A stretch of 64,000 bases of DNA from Haloferax litoreum (GTDB lineage Archaea; Halobacteriota; Halobacteria; Halobacteriales; Haloferacaceae), in contig NZ_WKJO01000001.1 of the NCBI RefSeq assembly GCF_009674605.1, positions 2,046,001 to 2,110,000 on the forward strand, read 5' to 3'. Shown here piece by piece: positions 25,265-34,076 of the stretch. Below the pieces are notes generated by a model. It saw nothing but the letters and a program-made list of their open reading frames with translations, did no database searches and was not told the origin of the DNA. Numbering within the stretch: position 1 is the stretch's first letter; each line of letters begins with the position of its first letter. The translations under genes and the position numbers were made by a program.

Positions 25265-27580
25265 CTACAGATATCGCGAGCGTTCGTCGTGCGCCACCTC
25301 GCCGCCGTACTCGTCGACGAGGGGTTCGTGGGCGTCTCCGAGGGCGCGCATGCACTGCGCAGTCGAGTGGAAGTCGAGTTCGTCGGCGACAGCAGGCCAC
25401 GGGTGGGTCTGCAACACCTTCCGAACGAGTAGACGCTCCTCTCGGTCGGAGAGCGAGACACGCTCAGGGTTGGTCAGGTGCGTGAGCGCGAGGCGACGGA
25501 ACGCACCCGGTGCCGTCGTGTAGAGGCCGGGGCCGTAGGATGCTCCGACGACGACGCGCCACTCGTAGTCAGAGAGCGACGGTTCGTCGTCCGCGTCGTC
25601 GTCAGACCCACCTTCCGAAGAGTACCCGACAGAAGCGAGTGCGGCGCGCGCGACGTCTGGGTCGAGGTCCGAGAGTGCGTCCCCGAGTACGTCGCCGATG
25701 CGCTGGACGAACCACTCTGTGTGTCTATCGTGGAGGGCGTGGCCCGCTGGCGAGAGTGGAAGCACCATCAGCGCGGAGTATTCGCCGCTCGTGTCGTTCC
25801 GGGTGGTCGAGAGATGGACGGTGCCGTAGTCGTTCTCGCGCCAGAACGAGAGGAGTTCGGGCGTCGCACCGAACCCGACACCGAGGTAGTCCACGTCGTC
25901 GGCGAATTCACCACGAATCGCTGCGAGCAAGTGTGACCCGAGTCCCGACGACCGGACGGCGTGGTGCGTCGCGATTCGCATCACGCGATAGCCCACCGGG
26001 ACGCCGGCGTCCTCGTCGCGGAGTTGACTCGTGAACACGTCGGGGAGCATGTTCCCGCGGATTCGACCACCGTCGTACATGTGGCGGCGGGTCTCCGCAT
26101 CGAGACCACCTTCGCGTGCGAGCAAGGCGACAGAGACGATTCGGCCCTCGTAGGTGAGTGCACGCAGCGTCAGGTTGGGCGCGTCGAGGAGGCGGGCTAA
26201 GTCGTCTGGTTCGGTCCGGTAGTGGGCAAGGACGAGCAGACCGAACGCCTCTCGCAAGAGGTGTTCGTCGGCGAGGAGTTCGTTCGGGGTGAGCGTCTGG
26301 TACTCGACGTTCTGCGGGGCCGCCTCGGTAATCAACTGGGCGACCGGTGGACGAGCATCGAGCAGAAGCACCCGGAAGGTCCACGATTCCAGGGGGTCGC
26401 CAGCGGCGTAGCGAATCGGGTCGTCGAGTCGCACGTCAGTGACCTCGTGGTCTGAGTCGTCGAGGCGGTCACGGAATCTGACGGCGAACCCGCGTCCGGC
26501 ACCCTCATACCCGCGGACAGTCGTACAGAACGCCACCGACGGCGCGTCGAGGAACGACGTGAGAAGCCGAACCGGGAGCGCGGCAGCCTCGTCCACGACG
26601 AGGGCGTCGATATCTGCCGCCACGGCCCCCGCCTCGGTCGGCGGGACGTATCGGACGCGGCCTCCACGCGACGACGAGAGGTCGAACTCGTCGGCACTCT
26701 CGGCGTCGTACAGGTCGAGTTCTCTGAGGAGTCGCTCGGCGCGGACAAACACCTCGGCGGCGTTGCGTCGGCCGGGGGCGGTGACGACCACGTCGCGTCC
26801 CTCGGCAGCGAGACTCCCGGCGGCGAGGCCCGCCGCACTGGACTTTCCGCGCCCGCGGTCCGCCTCGACGACGACGGCGTTATCGGGTTCAGCGAGTGCT
26901 TCGAGTGCCGCAAGTGCGTCAGTTTGGTCGGCGGTGAGACAGTCTTCGTAGGCACGACGTGGGAATCGCCGTTCTCTCGGGACGGTCGGAAGCGACGTGT
27001 CGAACGTGATTCCCTGCCTGTACGCGCCGTCGCGTTCGACGGTGCCGGTGTCGAGGTCCACGAGCGCGACGCCGGGGTGGTCGCGAAGTGTCGAGACGAG
27101 TCGACCACGGAAGCGGTCGCTCACGTCCGCGGTAGTAAACGGTGGGACGGCGAGGCGTTCGTCGAACGAGTCGCGTCGCGCGACCCACTCGTCGAGGGAC
27201 GGTGTGAGGAGGACGAGGAGGCCACCGCCGTCGACAGTGCCGGCGACGCGGCCGAGTGTGTTGGCCGAGAAGTCCTCGTGCGCGTCGAGGACGACGACGG
27301 TGCGCGTGGTCCCGAGGAGGTGTGACGCCTGCCGCGGTTCGACTCGGTCGAACCGGAATCCGTCGCGAGTCGTGACAAACGTCACTTCGTCGTCCGGAAC
27401 GTCCGCTCCGCGAACGACGTCGAACGCGGCGTCGATGCCGGCGTCTCGGGCACCGGCGAAGACGAGGAGACGACGCTGGTCGGTGTCCATCGCTTCCTCA
27501 CGGAGGTCGGCAGCGAGCGACTCCACGTCGAGTGTTTCGGCACCGTCGCCGGACCGAGCGTCCTCCCCAGAACTGGTCAT
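25265..27580 (-). CDS. tmcA: tRNA(Met) cytidine acetyltransferase TmcA
   Basis: A 771-residue enzyme that N4-acetylates cytidines in RNA (elongator tRNA-Met C34 in bacteria, many sites in archaea). It has an N-terminal TmcA-specific domain, an RecD-like ATPase with Walker A EADRGRGKSSAAG (Lys246), Walker B-like IDALVVDEAAALP, an acetyltransferase domain (VMRIATHHAVRSSGLGSHLL) and a tail. The ATG at 27580 begins MTSSGEDARSG; further upstream in-frame sequence is not conserved-looking. The small Cys-rich gene lies downstream. Confidence 0.93.
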   Translation of the reverse strand: MTSSGEDARSGDGAETLDVESLAADLREEAMDTDQRRLLVFAGARDAGIDAAFDVVRGADVPDDEVTFVTTRDGFRFDRVEPRQASHLLGTTRTVVVLDAHEDFSANTLGRVAGTVDGGGLLVLLTPSLDEWVARRDSFDERLAVPPFTTADVSDRFRGRLVSTLRDHPGVALVDLDTGTVERDGAYRQGITFDTSLPTVPRERRFPRRAYEDCLTADQTDALAALEALAEPDNAVVVEADRGRGKSSAAGLAAGSLAAEGRDVVVTAPGRRNAAEVFVRAERLLRELDLYDAESADEFDLSSSRGGRVRYVPPTEAGAVAADIDALVVDEAAALPVRLLTSFLDAPSVAFCTTVRGYEGAGRGFAVRFRDRLDDSDHEVTDVRLDDPIRYAAGDPLESWTFRVLLLDARPPVAQLITEAAPQNVEYQTLTPNELLADEHLLREAFGLLVLAHYRTEPDDLARLLDAPNLTLRALTYEGRIVSVALLAREGGLDAETRRHMYDGGRIRGNMLPDVFTSQLRDEDAGVPVGYRVMRIATHHAVRSSGLGSHLLAAIRGEFADDVDYLGVGFGATPELLSFWRENDYGTVHLSTTRNDTSGEYSALMVLPLSPAGHALHDRHTEWFVQRIGDVLGDALSDLDPDVARAALASVGYSSEGGSDDDADDEPSLSDYEWRVVVGASYGPGLYTTAPGAFRRLALTHLTNPERVSLSDREERLLVRKVLQTHPWPAVADELDFHSTAQCMRALGDAHEPLVDEYGGEVAHDERSRYL

Positions 27581-27766
27581 ACCCCTCGTTTCCCGGCGAG
27601 TGTATTCACTTCCTTCGGTCGGGTCGTCTTGGGAGTGGCGTGACTCGTAAGGGGTGATGGTTCGATTTCTTCGGGGTGAATTTGCATCATTCTTCACCGA
27701 ATTTCTCGCGACCGAGAACGCCGATTCCCGGGGCGTGCGGACGCGTACCACGCCGTCGAGATTTTG

Positions 27767-27780
27767 AAAGCGCTTTTATG
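27767..27780 (+). promoter_or_regulatory. promoter of the L7Ae operon
   Basis: A TATA-like TTTTATG (27774-27780) overlaps a perfect 10-bp palindrome AAAGCGCTTT (27767-27776). Transcription is expected from about 27803, leaving a structured leader of roughly 120 nt before the L7Ae ATG. The palindrome could be a regulator site. Confidence 0.45.
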
Positions 27781-27802
27781 GGGTCCGAAGCAAGGAATGG
27801 TT

Positions 27803-27923
27803 ACAGCCTGTCCGGGGTTGATGAACCTCCTCGCCGTAGGGATTGTGCCCACCGGTCGATTCCGACCGACTGGTGACGCCGGCGAGGGAGTCGAGCCCGC
27901 GAGCAGGATTTAGGTGAACAACA
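27803..27923 (+). promoter_or_regulatory. structured leader of the L7Ae operon
   Basis: The leader folds by eye into an outer stem CTCCTCGCCG (27827-27836) with CGGCGAGGGAG (27880-27890, one bulge) enclosing a 6-bp hairpin CGGTCG-ATTC-CGACCG (27853-27868). Just upstream is TGATGA (27819-27824), identical to the core of box C, the motif L7Ae recognises in k-turns. A matching box D is not clear: TCGA at 27891-27894 is the nearest. L7Ae autoregulation through a leader k-turn is known in other archaea; here it is inference. Confidence 0.4.
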
Positions 27924-28286
27924 ATGGCAGTCTACGTAGATTTCGACGTACCGGCCGACCTCGCTGACAGCGCCGTCGAGGCGCTCGAGGTCGCCCGAGA
28001 TACCGGCATCGTGAAGAAAGGAACCAACGAAACGACCAAGTCCATCGAGCGCGGCAACGCCCAGCTCGTCCTCATCGCGGAGGACGTCTCCCCCGAGGAG
28101 ATCGTCATGCACCTCCCCGAACTCGCAGACGAGAAGGGTATCCCGTTCATCTTCGTCGAGACGCAGGACGATATCGGCCACGCCGCCGGCCTCGAAGTCG
28201 GCAGTGCCGCGGCCGCTATCGTCGACGCTGGCGAGGCGTCCGACGATGTCGAGGACATCGCGACTAAGGTCGAGGACCTTCGATAA
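27924..28286 (+). CDS. rpl7ae: 50S ribosomal protein L7Ae
   Basis: A 120-residue k-turn-binding protein of the ribosome, box C/D and H/ACA RNPs and archaeal RNase P. It has the typical [36 protein letters not shown] core and the [14 protein letters not shown]-terminal segment. It starts the L7Ae-S28e-L24e-Ndk operon, a gene order conserved across euryarchaea. Confidence 0.97.
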   Translation: MAVYVDFDVPADLADSAVEALEVARDTGIVKKGTNETTKSIERGNAQLVLIAEDVSPEEIVMHLPELADEKGIPFIFVETQDDIGHAAGLEVGSAAAAIVDAGEASDDVEDIATKVEDLR

Positions 28287-28292
28287 CCGACC

Positions 28293-28517
28293 ATGAGCGC
28301 GGACGAACAAGCCAGCGACTCGACGCCCGCGGAAGTCATCGAAGTCGTTGGAAAGACTGGGATGCACGGCGAGGCCATGCAGGTCAAATGCCGCATCCGT
28401 GAGGGCTCCAACAAGGGCCGTATCATCACGCGAAACGTGCTGGGTCCTGTCCGCGAGGGCGACATCCTTCAGCTCCGCGAGACCCAGCGTGACGCCGACT
28501 CCATTGGAGGGCAATAA
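28293..28517 (+). CDS. rps28e: 30S ribosomal protein S28e
   Basis: A 74-residue OB-fold protein with the conserved [18 protein letters not shown] and [20 protein letters not shown] segments. The first 14 residues are an acidic, Ser-rich extension typical of halophiles. It starts six bases after the L7Ae stop codon, and its stop is two bases before the L24e start. Confidence 0.97.
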   Translation: MSADEQASDSTPAEVIEVVGKTGMHGEAMQVKCRIREGSNKGRIITRNVLGPVREGDILQLRETQRDADSIGGQ

Positions 28518-28519
28518 CG

Positions 28520-28723
28520 ATGGTCGAGAAACGAACCTGCGACTACAGCGGTGAAGAGATCGAACCCGGAACGGGTACGATGTACGTCAAGGTCGACGGA
28601 ACCATCCTCCACTTCAAGAACTCGAAGGCCGAGAAGAACTACTTCCTCGGTCGCGAGGCCCGTGACCTCGAGTGGACGGAGGCCGGTCGACGCGCACGTG
28701 GTCGCACGGAGGAGGACAACTGA
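28520..28723 (+). CDS. rpl24e: 50S ribosomal protein L24e
   Basis: A 67-residue ribosomal protein with the L24e treble-clef signature: [20 protein letters not shown], then [24 protein letters not shown]. Only one of the usual zinc cysteines (Cys6) is visible, as in other haloarchaeal versions, suggesting loss of the zinc site. Its stop overlaps the ndk ATG by one base (TGATG). Confidence 0.95.
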   Translation: MVEKRTCDYSGEEIEPGTGTMYVKVDGTILHFKNSKAEKNYFLGREARDLEWTEAGRRARGRTEEDN

Positions 28724-29187
28724 TGTCCGACGCCGAGCGTACCTTCGTGATGGTCAAACCGGACGGCGTCCAGCGTGGCCTCATCGGTGACATCGTCTCC
28801 CGCTTCGAAGAGCGCGGTCTGAAGATGGTCGGCGGCAAGTTCATGCAGATTAGCGAGGAACTCGCCCACGAGCACTACGGCGAGCACGAAGGCAAGCCGT
28901 TCTTCGAGGGCCTCGTCGACTTCATCACGTCCGGACCCGTCTTTGCGATGGTCTGGGAAGGACAGGACGCGACGCGTCAGGTCCGCCGCATGATGGGCGA
29001 GACCGACCCCGCAGAGTCCGCACCCGGTACCATCCGCGGCGACTACGGACTCGACCTCGGTCGGAACGTCATCCACGGCTCCGACAACGAGGACGAGGGC
29101 GCAAACGAGCGTGAAATCGACCTGTTCTTCGACGAAGACGAACTGGTCGACTACGAGCGTATCGACGAGACCTGGCTCTACGAGTAA
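28723..29187 (+). CDS. ndk: nucleoside diphosphate kinase
   Basis: A 154-residue enzyme transferring gamma-phosphate between nucleotides. [15 protein letters not shown] and the catalytic His118 in NVIHGSDN are present. The ATG at 28723 overlaps the L24e stop; an in-frame start at 28672 would add 17 residues inside the L24e gene. It ends the operon; T-runs follow at 29201 and 29210. Confidence 0.96.
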   Translation: MSDAERTFVMVKPDGVQRGLIGDIVSRFEERGLKMVGGKFMQISEELAHEHYGEHEGKPFFEGLVDFITSGPVFAMVWEGQDATRQVRRMMGETDPAESAPGTIRGDYGLDLGRNVIHGSDNEDEGANEREIDLFFDEDELVDYERIDETWLYE

Positions 29188-29200
29188 GTTCTCGTCTCGA

Positions 29201-29213
29201 TTTTCCACGTTTT
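29201..29213 (+). terminator. T-runs after ndk
   Basis: TTTT at 29201-29204 and TTTT at 29210-29213, 13 to 26 nt after the ndk stop, are likely U-tract termination points for the ribosomal-protein operon. No hairpin directly precedes them. Confidence 0.4.
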
Positions 29214-29412
29214 CTCCCGACGGAGCGACGGCCATCTCCGGTGGTCGCCGCTCGTCCGCGCTCTTTACCGAAGTGAACGTCTCGTCGTCTAAGTGTGTGT
29301 CGTGGTATCATCGGCCGCTTCGGTAGAGTGCGACGACGACACCCTCTACAGGTCGTGACCGTCAGGTCTGGCGCAAATAATCGCTTTGCTCGTCGCCAGC
29401 GAAAGAGAGGAC

Positions 29413-29967
29413 ATGGTGGAACTGGAACTCGTCCTCGTCACACTGCTGGTGATATTCTTCGTGGGAGCGGTTGCGATGCTCGGGGCGACGGCAGTCGCTG
29501 CGTGGGTCACTGCGCGACTTGCGACGAACGCCCTGGCGCTGGCCCGGCCGGTCGTCCTCGGTCCGACCGACATCCGTGACGTGGAACTCAAGGTCGCAGG
29601 ACTTCGTGCCCTCGACCACGTCGATTCTGCGGTCGTCACTGCCGTCGTGCCGGAACGACGACGGGGCAAACACGGCTTCTCGCGGTTCTCGCTGAACGAT
29701 GGTGTCAGATTCGACCTCGCACTCGCGACGCCCGATGACAGGAGAGCACGCCTCTGGGTCCCGTTTCCGAACCAGCTGACCGGTGAGTCGCGACTCGAAC
29801 GAGTCGCCGCGGCGTGTGGCGTCTTCCCCGACGAGATATCGGACGCAGTGGGGACCGAACTCCCACTCGTCCGGGGGTCAGACGGAACGTGGCGAGTTCC
29901 CGAGTACCGAGGGGCCACTCGCGACAGCGAATACACCGGCCCGGCGTACGAAAGCGAGTGGGTCTAA
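29413..29967 (+). CDS. membrane-anchored protein, function unknown
   Basis: A 184-residue protein with one N-terminal membrane helix (about residues 5-30, VLVTLLVIFFVGAVAMLGATAVAAW) followed by a soluble, acidic domain. No domain was recognised. The ATG at 29413 lies about 25 nt after GCAAATAATCG (near 29380-29390), suggesting a leaderless transcript. Confidence 0.6.
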   Translation: MVELELVLVTLLVIFFVGAVAMLGATAVAAWVTARLATNALALARPVVLGPTDIRDVELKVAGLRALDHVDSAVVTAVVPERRRGKHGFSRFSLNDGVRFDLALATPDDRRARLWVPFPNQLTGESRLERVAAACGVFPDEISDAVGTELPLVRGSDGTWRVPEYRGATRDSEYTGPAYESEWV

Positions 29968-30065
29968 CCCCTGGCTACACCGACTCGAAGCGGAAACGAA
30001 AGCGATGAGAGTTCACTCGACCGAGTGTCTACAAAAAATGTCGTCCGAAGCGTCTGTCTGACGCG

Positions 30066-31163
30066 TTATTCGGACTCACTGTCTCCGCTGCGGTACGCTT
30101 CGACGATGGCGTCCCACGAGACCGTTCCCTCGCTGACGATGTTCTCTGGCGAAAGGAGGGACGACTCGAAGACCGCTGCCGAACTGGGGAGGTCCAAGTC
30201 GAGTCCGCCAACGAAGGCCGAAAAGATGTTCATCTCGACCGGTGGGCGACCGGTGTCCATCTCTTCGGTTTCGTCGGTACCGTCGTCCGTGTCGTCGCCG
30301 TTGTCCCCGTTGGATTCTGAGTCCACGTCCGCTCCGTCGTCCATACTGTCGTCGTCTGGCATCGACTCGTCACCGACGACGACGCGCATCACCATCCCAA
30401 ACGGTTCGTGTGGTGGACAGTACGCGTCGTAGACGCCCTCGGCTTCGAACTGGTAGAGCCAGTATCCCCCGACGGGAATGAGTGGGGACGAGATTGGCCC
30501 CACACCGTCAGGGACACGGTTCTGTCGTCCATGGCGTTCGTGGAAGACAGTAAAGCCGTGGTCAGGTGTCTCTGCACTGAACAGAACCACGTCACCCGGT
30601 TCGACAGCGAGCCCCGTCGGCTCGAAGTGGAACGCGAGGGTGCCGGCGAGGGCCGTTGCAATCTCTTCGACGGTCAACGTAACCTCTCCTTCCGGTGTCT
30701 GGGCTGTAACCTCCATCTCCGGGTCGTCGAGTTCGTCTACATCGACTTCGCCGCTTGCGATGGCGGCATTGATGTTCTCAATCGTCGATTGGTCGAGCAC
30801 ACCCGGTGCAGTAAAGGGAAACACTTCCTCTGGCAGGTCGATGTGCAGTTCGACCTCGTGTACCGGTTGCACGTCGAACGACTCGAAGCAGTCCTCGCTC
30901 GCGTCCCCCATACAGGGATTCGGTCCTGCCGATGCGAGCCCGAATATCGGGTCTAGTCCGTCCATCTGGGAGTCGTCGTCACCGTTCCCGTCGTCCTGTG
31001 GCGTCTCCCCCTGTCCATCTTCGTCACTCTGTGCGACTGTCGTCCCCGCTCCCATTCCGAAGAGCAGCGCCGATGCCCCCGCGGCGCGCAGTACACTCCG
31101 GCGAGCCACCGGGAACCAGTGTTGCTCGTCGCTCAGTTCACCCGCTGCTGGTGTGTTTGTCAC
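30066..31163 (-). CDS. Tat-exported blue-copper (cupredoxin) protein
   Basis: A 365-residue exported protein. A twin-arginine signal (Arg21-Arg22, RRSVLRAAGASALLFGMGAG) precedes a very acidic linker. The cupredoxin fold spans about residues 170-265, with copper ligands His202 (TPDHGFTVF), Cys249, His252 and Met257 (CPPHEPFGM). The C-terminal part has a low-complexity Asp/Glu/Ser tract followed by a conserved-looking tail. Blue-copper proteins of this type carry electrons on the cell surface in haloarchaea. The partner is unknown. Confidence 0.85.
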   Translation of the reverse strand: MTNTPAAGELSDEQHWFPVARRSVLRAAGASALLFGMGAGTTVAQSDEDGQGETPQDDGNGDDDSQMDGLDPIFGLASAGPNPCMGDASEDCFESFDVQPVHEVELHIDLPEEVFPFTAPGVLDQSTIENINAAIASGEVDVDELDDPEMEVTAQTPEGEVTLTVEEIATALAGTLAFHFEPTGLAVEPGDVVLFSAETPDHGFTVFHERHGRQNRVPDGVGPISSPLIPVGGYWLYQFEAEGVYDAYCPPHEPFGMVMRVVVGDESMPDDDSMDDGADVDSESNGDNGDDTDDGTDETEEMDTGRPPVEMNIFSAFVGGLDLDLPSSAAVFESSLLSPENIVSEGTVSWDAIVEAYRSGDSESE

Positions 31164-31342
31164 ATTTCACCACCATATGATATGACAACGCATTCCAATA
31201 TAAACTCGCGTAATGTTTTGTTCAGTTGACAATCCTGAGGCGCTGAACAGCGGGAACTCGTGGTGGTATCGAATGAAAGAACGGACACGAACCGGACGCA
31301 TTTTGGTTCGAAAAGAGTTACTGCGCCAGCGAGACGGACGAG

Positions 31343-32416
31343 TCAGTCGGCCGATTGGACCGGTGCGTCGAGGTCGATTTCGCCAGCGTCGAGTTCTGCT
31401 TCGACCTCACGGGCGGCCGTGACCATGTTCTCCATCTTCTGGTAAGCAACTTCACGGGGGAGGAGTTTCACACCGCAGTCCGGCGAGATGGTGAGTTTCT
31501 CCGGCGGGACGACCTTCAGACCCTGTTTGATGTTCTCTTTTATCTCTTCGACCGACTCGACGTCTGCGTCGTGCACGTCCACGACGCCGAGGGCGAGGTC
31601 GGGTTCGAACTCGGGGTCGGTGAACACGTCTATCTGCTCGTAGCCACCGTTGCAGAGTTCCACGTCGAACTCGTCGATTGGGTAGTCGTTGAGTTCGGGG
31701 TAGATACGCGAGTAGTCGCCGTAACAGACGTGCAGACCGATGCGAACCTCGTCCGGAACACCCGAGACGATGCGTTCGAGACACTCGCCGACGATTGCGT
31801 GGTCGTCTGGTGTCGTCGCCAGCGCGGGTTCGTCGATTTGGATGTAGGTCGCGCCCGCCTCGACGAGTTGCTCGATTTCCTCGTTGACGAGGTCGGCCAG
31901 CGCGTAGGCGAGGTCTGCTTCCGAGTCGTAGTGCTCGTTGAACGACCAACTGGCGAGGGTGTACGGGCCGGTGATGGGGACTTTGACCGGCTTGGAGGCC
32001 ACGTCACGCGTGAACTCGAACTCGTCGACTAACCACGGTTCGTCGTACTCGACTTCGCCGACGACGGAGGGCTTGTCGAAGTAGTTGTGGCCCCAGACCT
32101 TCACCGGGCCGTTGAACTCGTATCCCGGAATCCGGTGGGCGAAGTATTCGACCATCTCTTCGCGGCGCATCTCACCGTCGACCACCGTGTCGAGACCAGA
32201 GCGCTCGTGTTCGTTCGTGATGACCCGGCAGGCGTCGTCGTGCGCCTCGTGAAGGTGCTCTTGGGTGAACTTGGAGTCCGGGTCCTCTGCGAGGTCGTTC
32301 GCGCGGTTCAGCCACTTGGGCTTCGGGTACGACCCGACGACGGTCGTGAGCAGGAAGTGCTCGTTCTCGTGGTTCTCGGGGCGGAACTGCTCGCGGTTCT
32401 CGACGCCTCGACTCAT
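31343..32416 (-). CDS. metE: methionine synthase, short MetE (core catalytic)
   Basis: A 357-residue protein matching the C-terminal catalytic half of cobalamin-independent methionine synthase. Signatures are TTVVGSYPKPKW at the N-terminus, VDGEMRREEM, IQIDEPALA, LHVCYGDYS with a zinc His and Cys, and SPDCGVKLLPREVA, whose Cys completes the zinc site. The folate-binding N-terminal half of long MetE is absent, as in archaeal core-MetE proteins that use other methyl donors. It overlaps by four bases with a paralogous upstream gene. Confidence 0.9.
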   Translation of the reverse strand: MSRGVENREQFRPENHENEHFLLTTVVGSYPKPKWLNRANDLAEDPDSKFTQEHLHEAHDDACRVITNEHERSGLDTVVDGEMRREEMVEYFAHRIPGYEFNGPVKVWGHNYFDKPSVVGEVEYDEPWLVDEFEFTRDVASKPVKVPITGPYTLASWSFNEHYDSEADLAYALADLVNEEIEQLVEAGATYIQIDEPALATTPDDHAIVGECLERIVSGVPDEVRIGLHVCYGDYSRIYPELNDYPIDEFDVELCNGGYEQIDVFTDPEFEPDLALGVVDVHDADVESVEEIKENIKQGLKVVPPEKLTISPDCGVKLLPREVAYQKMENMVTAAREVEAELDAGEIDLDAPVQSAD

Positions 32417-33420
32417 GCTTCCACCTCCAGTTCTTCGTCGGTCGCAGCAGCGAGGGCGCTGAGTTTCTCCGTGGCGCGGTTCTCCGGCAGGTAGAACAGT
32501 TCGGTGTTAGAGGTCACGTACGCGGTGTCGAACGTCTTGTTCTGTACGCGGTCGAGCGTCCACTCGACGCGTTCGCGGACCGTCTCGGGGTCTTCGACCA
32601 ACGTGTTCTGGCCGTCGACGAGGCCGAGAGCGATGTCGTCTTTCGTGCCGTACTCGTTGATGTTGTAGAACGTCTGGTCGCGGTCGCCGGCGACGAAGTC
32701 GAAGCCGATTGCGTCCACGTCCGCGTCCATCAGGTGGGCGTAGACCTTCTCTTCGAGCGACCCCCAGTAGGTGTGGACGACGACGTTGGCGTCAGTCGCG
32801 TCCGCGACGGCCGAGATAGCTTCGGGGACCTGCGCGTCGATGTCGTCGCCCGGCGGCGACTCGACGAGAGAGGGTTCGAGGAGGAACAGCGTCTCGTGTT
32901 CCGGGAAGGCGTCGACTTCGCCGGCGAGGAATTCGCCGACTGCGTCGAGGAAGTCTGCCTCGTCGCCGTAGTATTCGTCGGTGGCGAGGTCCGCGAGGGA
33001 GTAGGGGCCGGGGAGGACGGCCTGCAGCGGCTCGTCGCCGAGGAGGTCGGTCGTCGTCTCGAGTTCGGCGGCCACGTCGCCGGAGAACGTCAGTTCGCCG
33101 CGGACCTGCGGGTCGCGGTAGAAGTTATTGTTGTCGTAGTAGCGGACGATACCACCGGTCTCGACGTTCTCGTGGACCGTCAGCGGGTGCGCGAGCATGT
33201 CGTCCCAGCGGAGTTGCCCTTCGACGACGTGGTCGAGGCCAGCGTCGACTTGCTCGGAGACGACTTCCTCGCGGGCGCGGTCGTAGGCGCTCACGATGTC
33301 CGGACCCTCGTCGCCGGAGATGAGGTCGTGCTTCTGGTGGCCTTTGAGGTCGGAGAGGTCTTGTTTCGCCCAATCCGGGAGGGGATACAGCCCCGGTGTC
33401 GTCGAGACGAGTTCAGTCAT
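32413..33420 (-). CDS. MetE-like paralogue lacking the second zinc cysteine
   Basis: A 335-residue MetE-family protein from the ATG at 33420 (a GTG one codon upstream is possible). It shares the barrel (VEGQLRWDDM, VLPGPYSLADL, VVVHTYWGSLEEK) with the following gene. In place of the zinc-ligand motif SPDCG it reads VTSNTELFYLP, so no Cys is present there. It is therefore unlikely to activate homocysteine alone; a partner or methyl-donor binding role is an inference from operon position. A TATA-like AATATTATACG lies about 27 nt before the start. Confidence 0.8.
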   Translation of the reverse strand: MTELVSTTPGLYPLPDWAKQDLSDLKGHQKHDLISGDEGPDIVSAYDRAREEVVSEQVDAGLDHVVEGQLRWDDMLAHPLTVHENVETGGIVRYYDNNNFYRDPQVRGELTFSGDVAAELETTTDLLGDEPLQAVLPGPYSLADLATDEYYGDEADFLDAVGEFLAGEVDAFPEHETLFLLEPSLVESPPGDDIDAQVPEAISAVADATDANVVVHTYWGSLEEKVYAHLMDADVDAIGFDFVAGDRDQTFYNINEYGTKDDIALGLVDGQNTLVEDPETVRERVEWTLDRVQNKTFDTAYVTSNTELFYLPENRATEKLSALAAATDEELEVEA

Positions 33421-33479
33421 CACTCGCCGCTAAGAAATGACGGCGTATAATATTTCCTGTATGGACAAATGCACCACAG

Positions 33480-34076
33480 TTATTTTAGGGCGAGGACCGT
33501 GAGCGTCTCGTAGGGGTACGACTCCTGGACGACGACGTCGTGCCCGAATCCGTTCGCCTCGGCCCGAGCGAGTACCGCGTCGTACCCGGTGAGACTGCTC
33601 ACGAGGAGGAGTACCTCTCCGTCTGGTTTGAGGACTCGACCGACGGTGTCGAGGAAGGGGTCGATGATTTCGCGCCCGTCTTCTCCGCCAGTGAGTGCGA
33701 CTTCCATCCAGTCGTCGCGTGCCGCTTCGAGGTCCTCCGGGAGGTACGGCGGGTTGAACGCGACGGCGTCGAACGAGTCGTCGCAGAAGGGGTCAACGAG
33801 GTTACCACGGACGACGTCGAACCCGCGGTGACCGTCGTCGCGAAGTTTCGCAGAACGTTCGGCCGCCTGTCTGCACGCGTGCGGGTTCAGGTCGCTCGCG
33901 ACAACGTCGGCGTCCGTCTTCTGGACGAGTTGGGATGCTACCCACCCGGACCCCGTGCCGACTTCGAGGACACGCCCCGAGACACGTCCGATAGCCGCCT
34001 GTGCGAGGAGTCCAGAGTCCTCGGCCGGTTGGTAGACAGTGGTGTTCATCCCCCGTCGCTCTGCGAGGTCGGTCAT
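33480..34076 (-). CDS. HemK2-type protein methyltransferase
   Basis: A 198-residue SAM-dependent methyltransferase. The SAM loop is VLEVGTGSGWVASQL and the catalytic motif is AFNPPYLPED (NPPY). Its size, lack of an N-terminal helical domain, and operon with KsgA and L21e match archaeal HemK2/Mtq2, which methylates the Gln of the GGQ motif of release factor aRF1. The ATG overlaps the mscS stop (ATGA). Confidence 0.9.
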   Translation of the reverse strand: MTDLAERRGMNTTVYQPAEDSGLLAQAAIGRVSGRVLEVGTGSGWVASQLVQKTDADVVASDLNPHACRQAAERSAKLRDDGHRGFDVVRGNLVDPFCDDSFDAVAFNPPYLPEDLEAARDDWMEVALTGGEDGREIIDPFLDTVGRVLKPDGEVLLLVSSLTGYDAVLARAEANGFGHDVVVQESYPYETLTVLALK

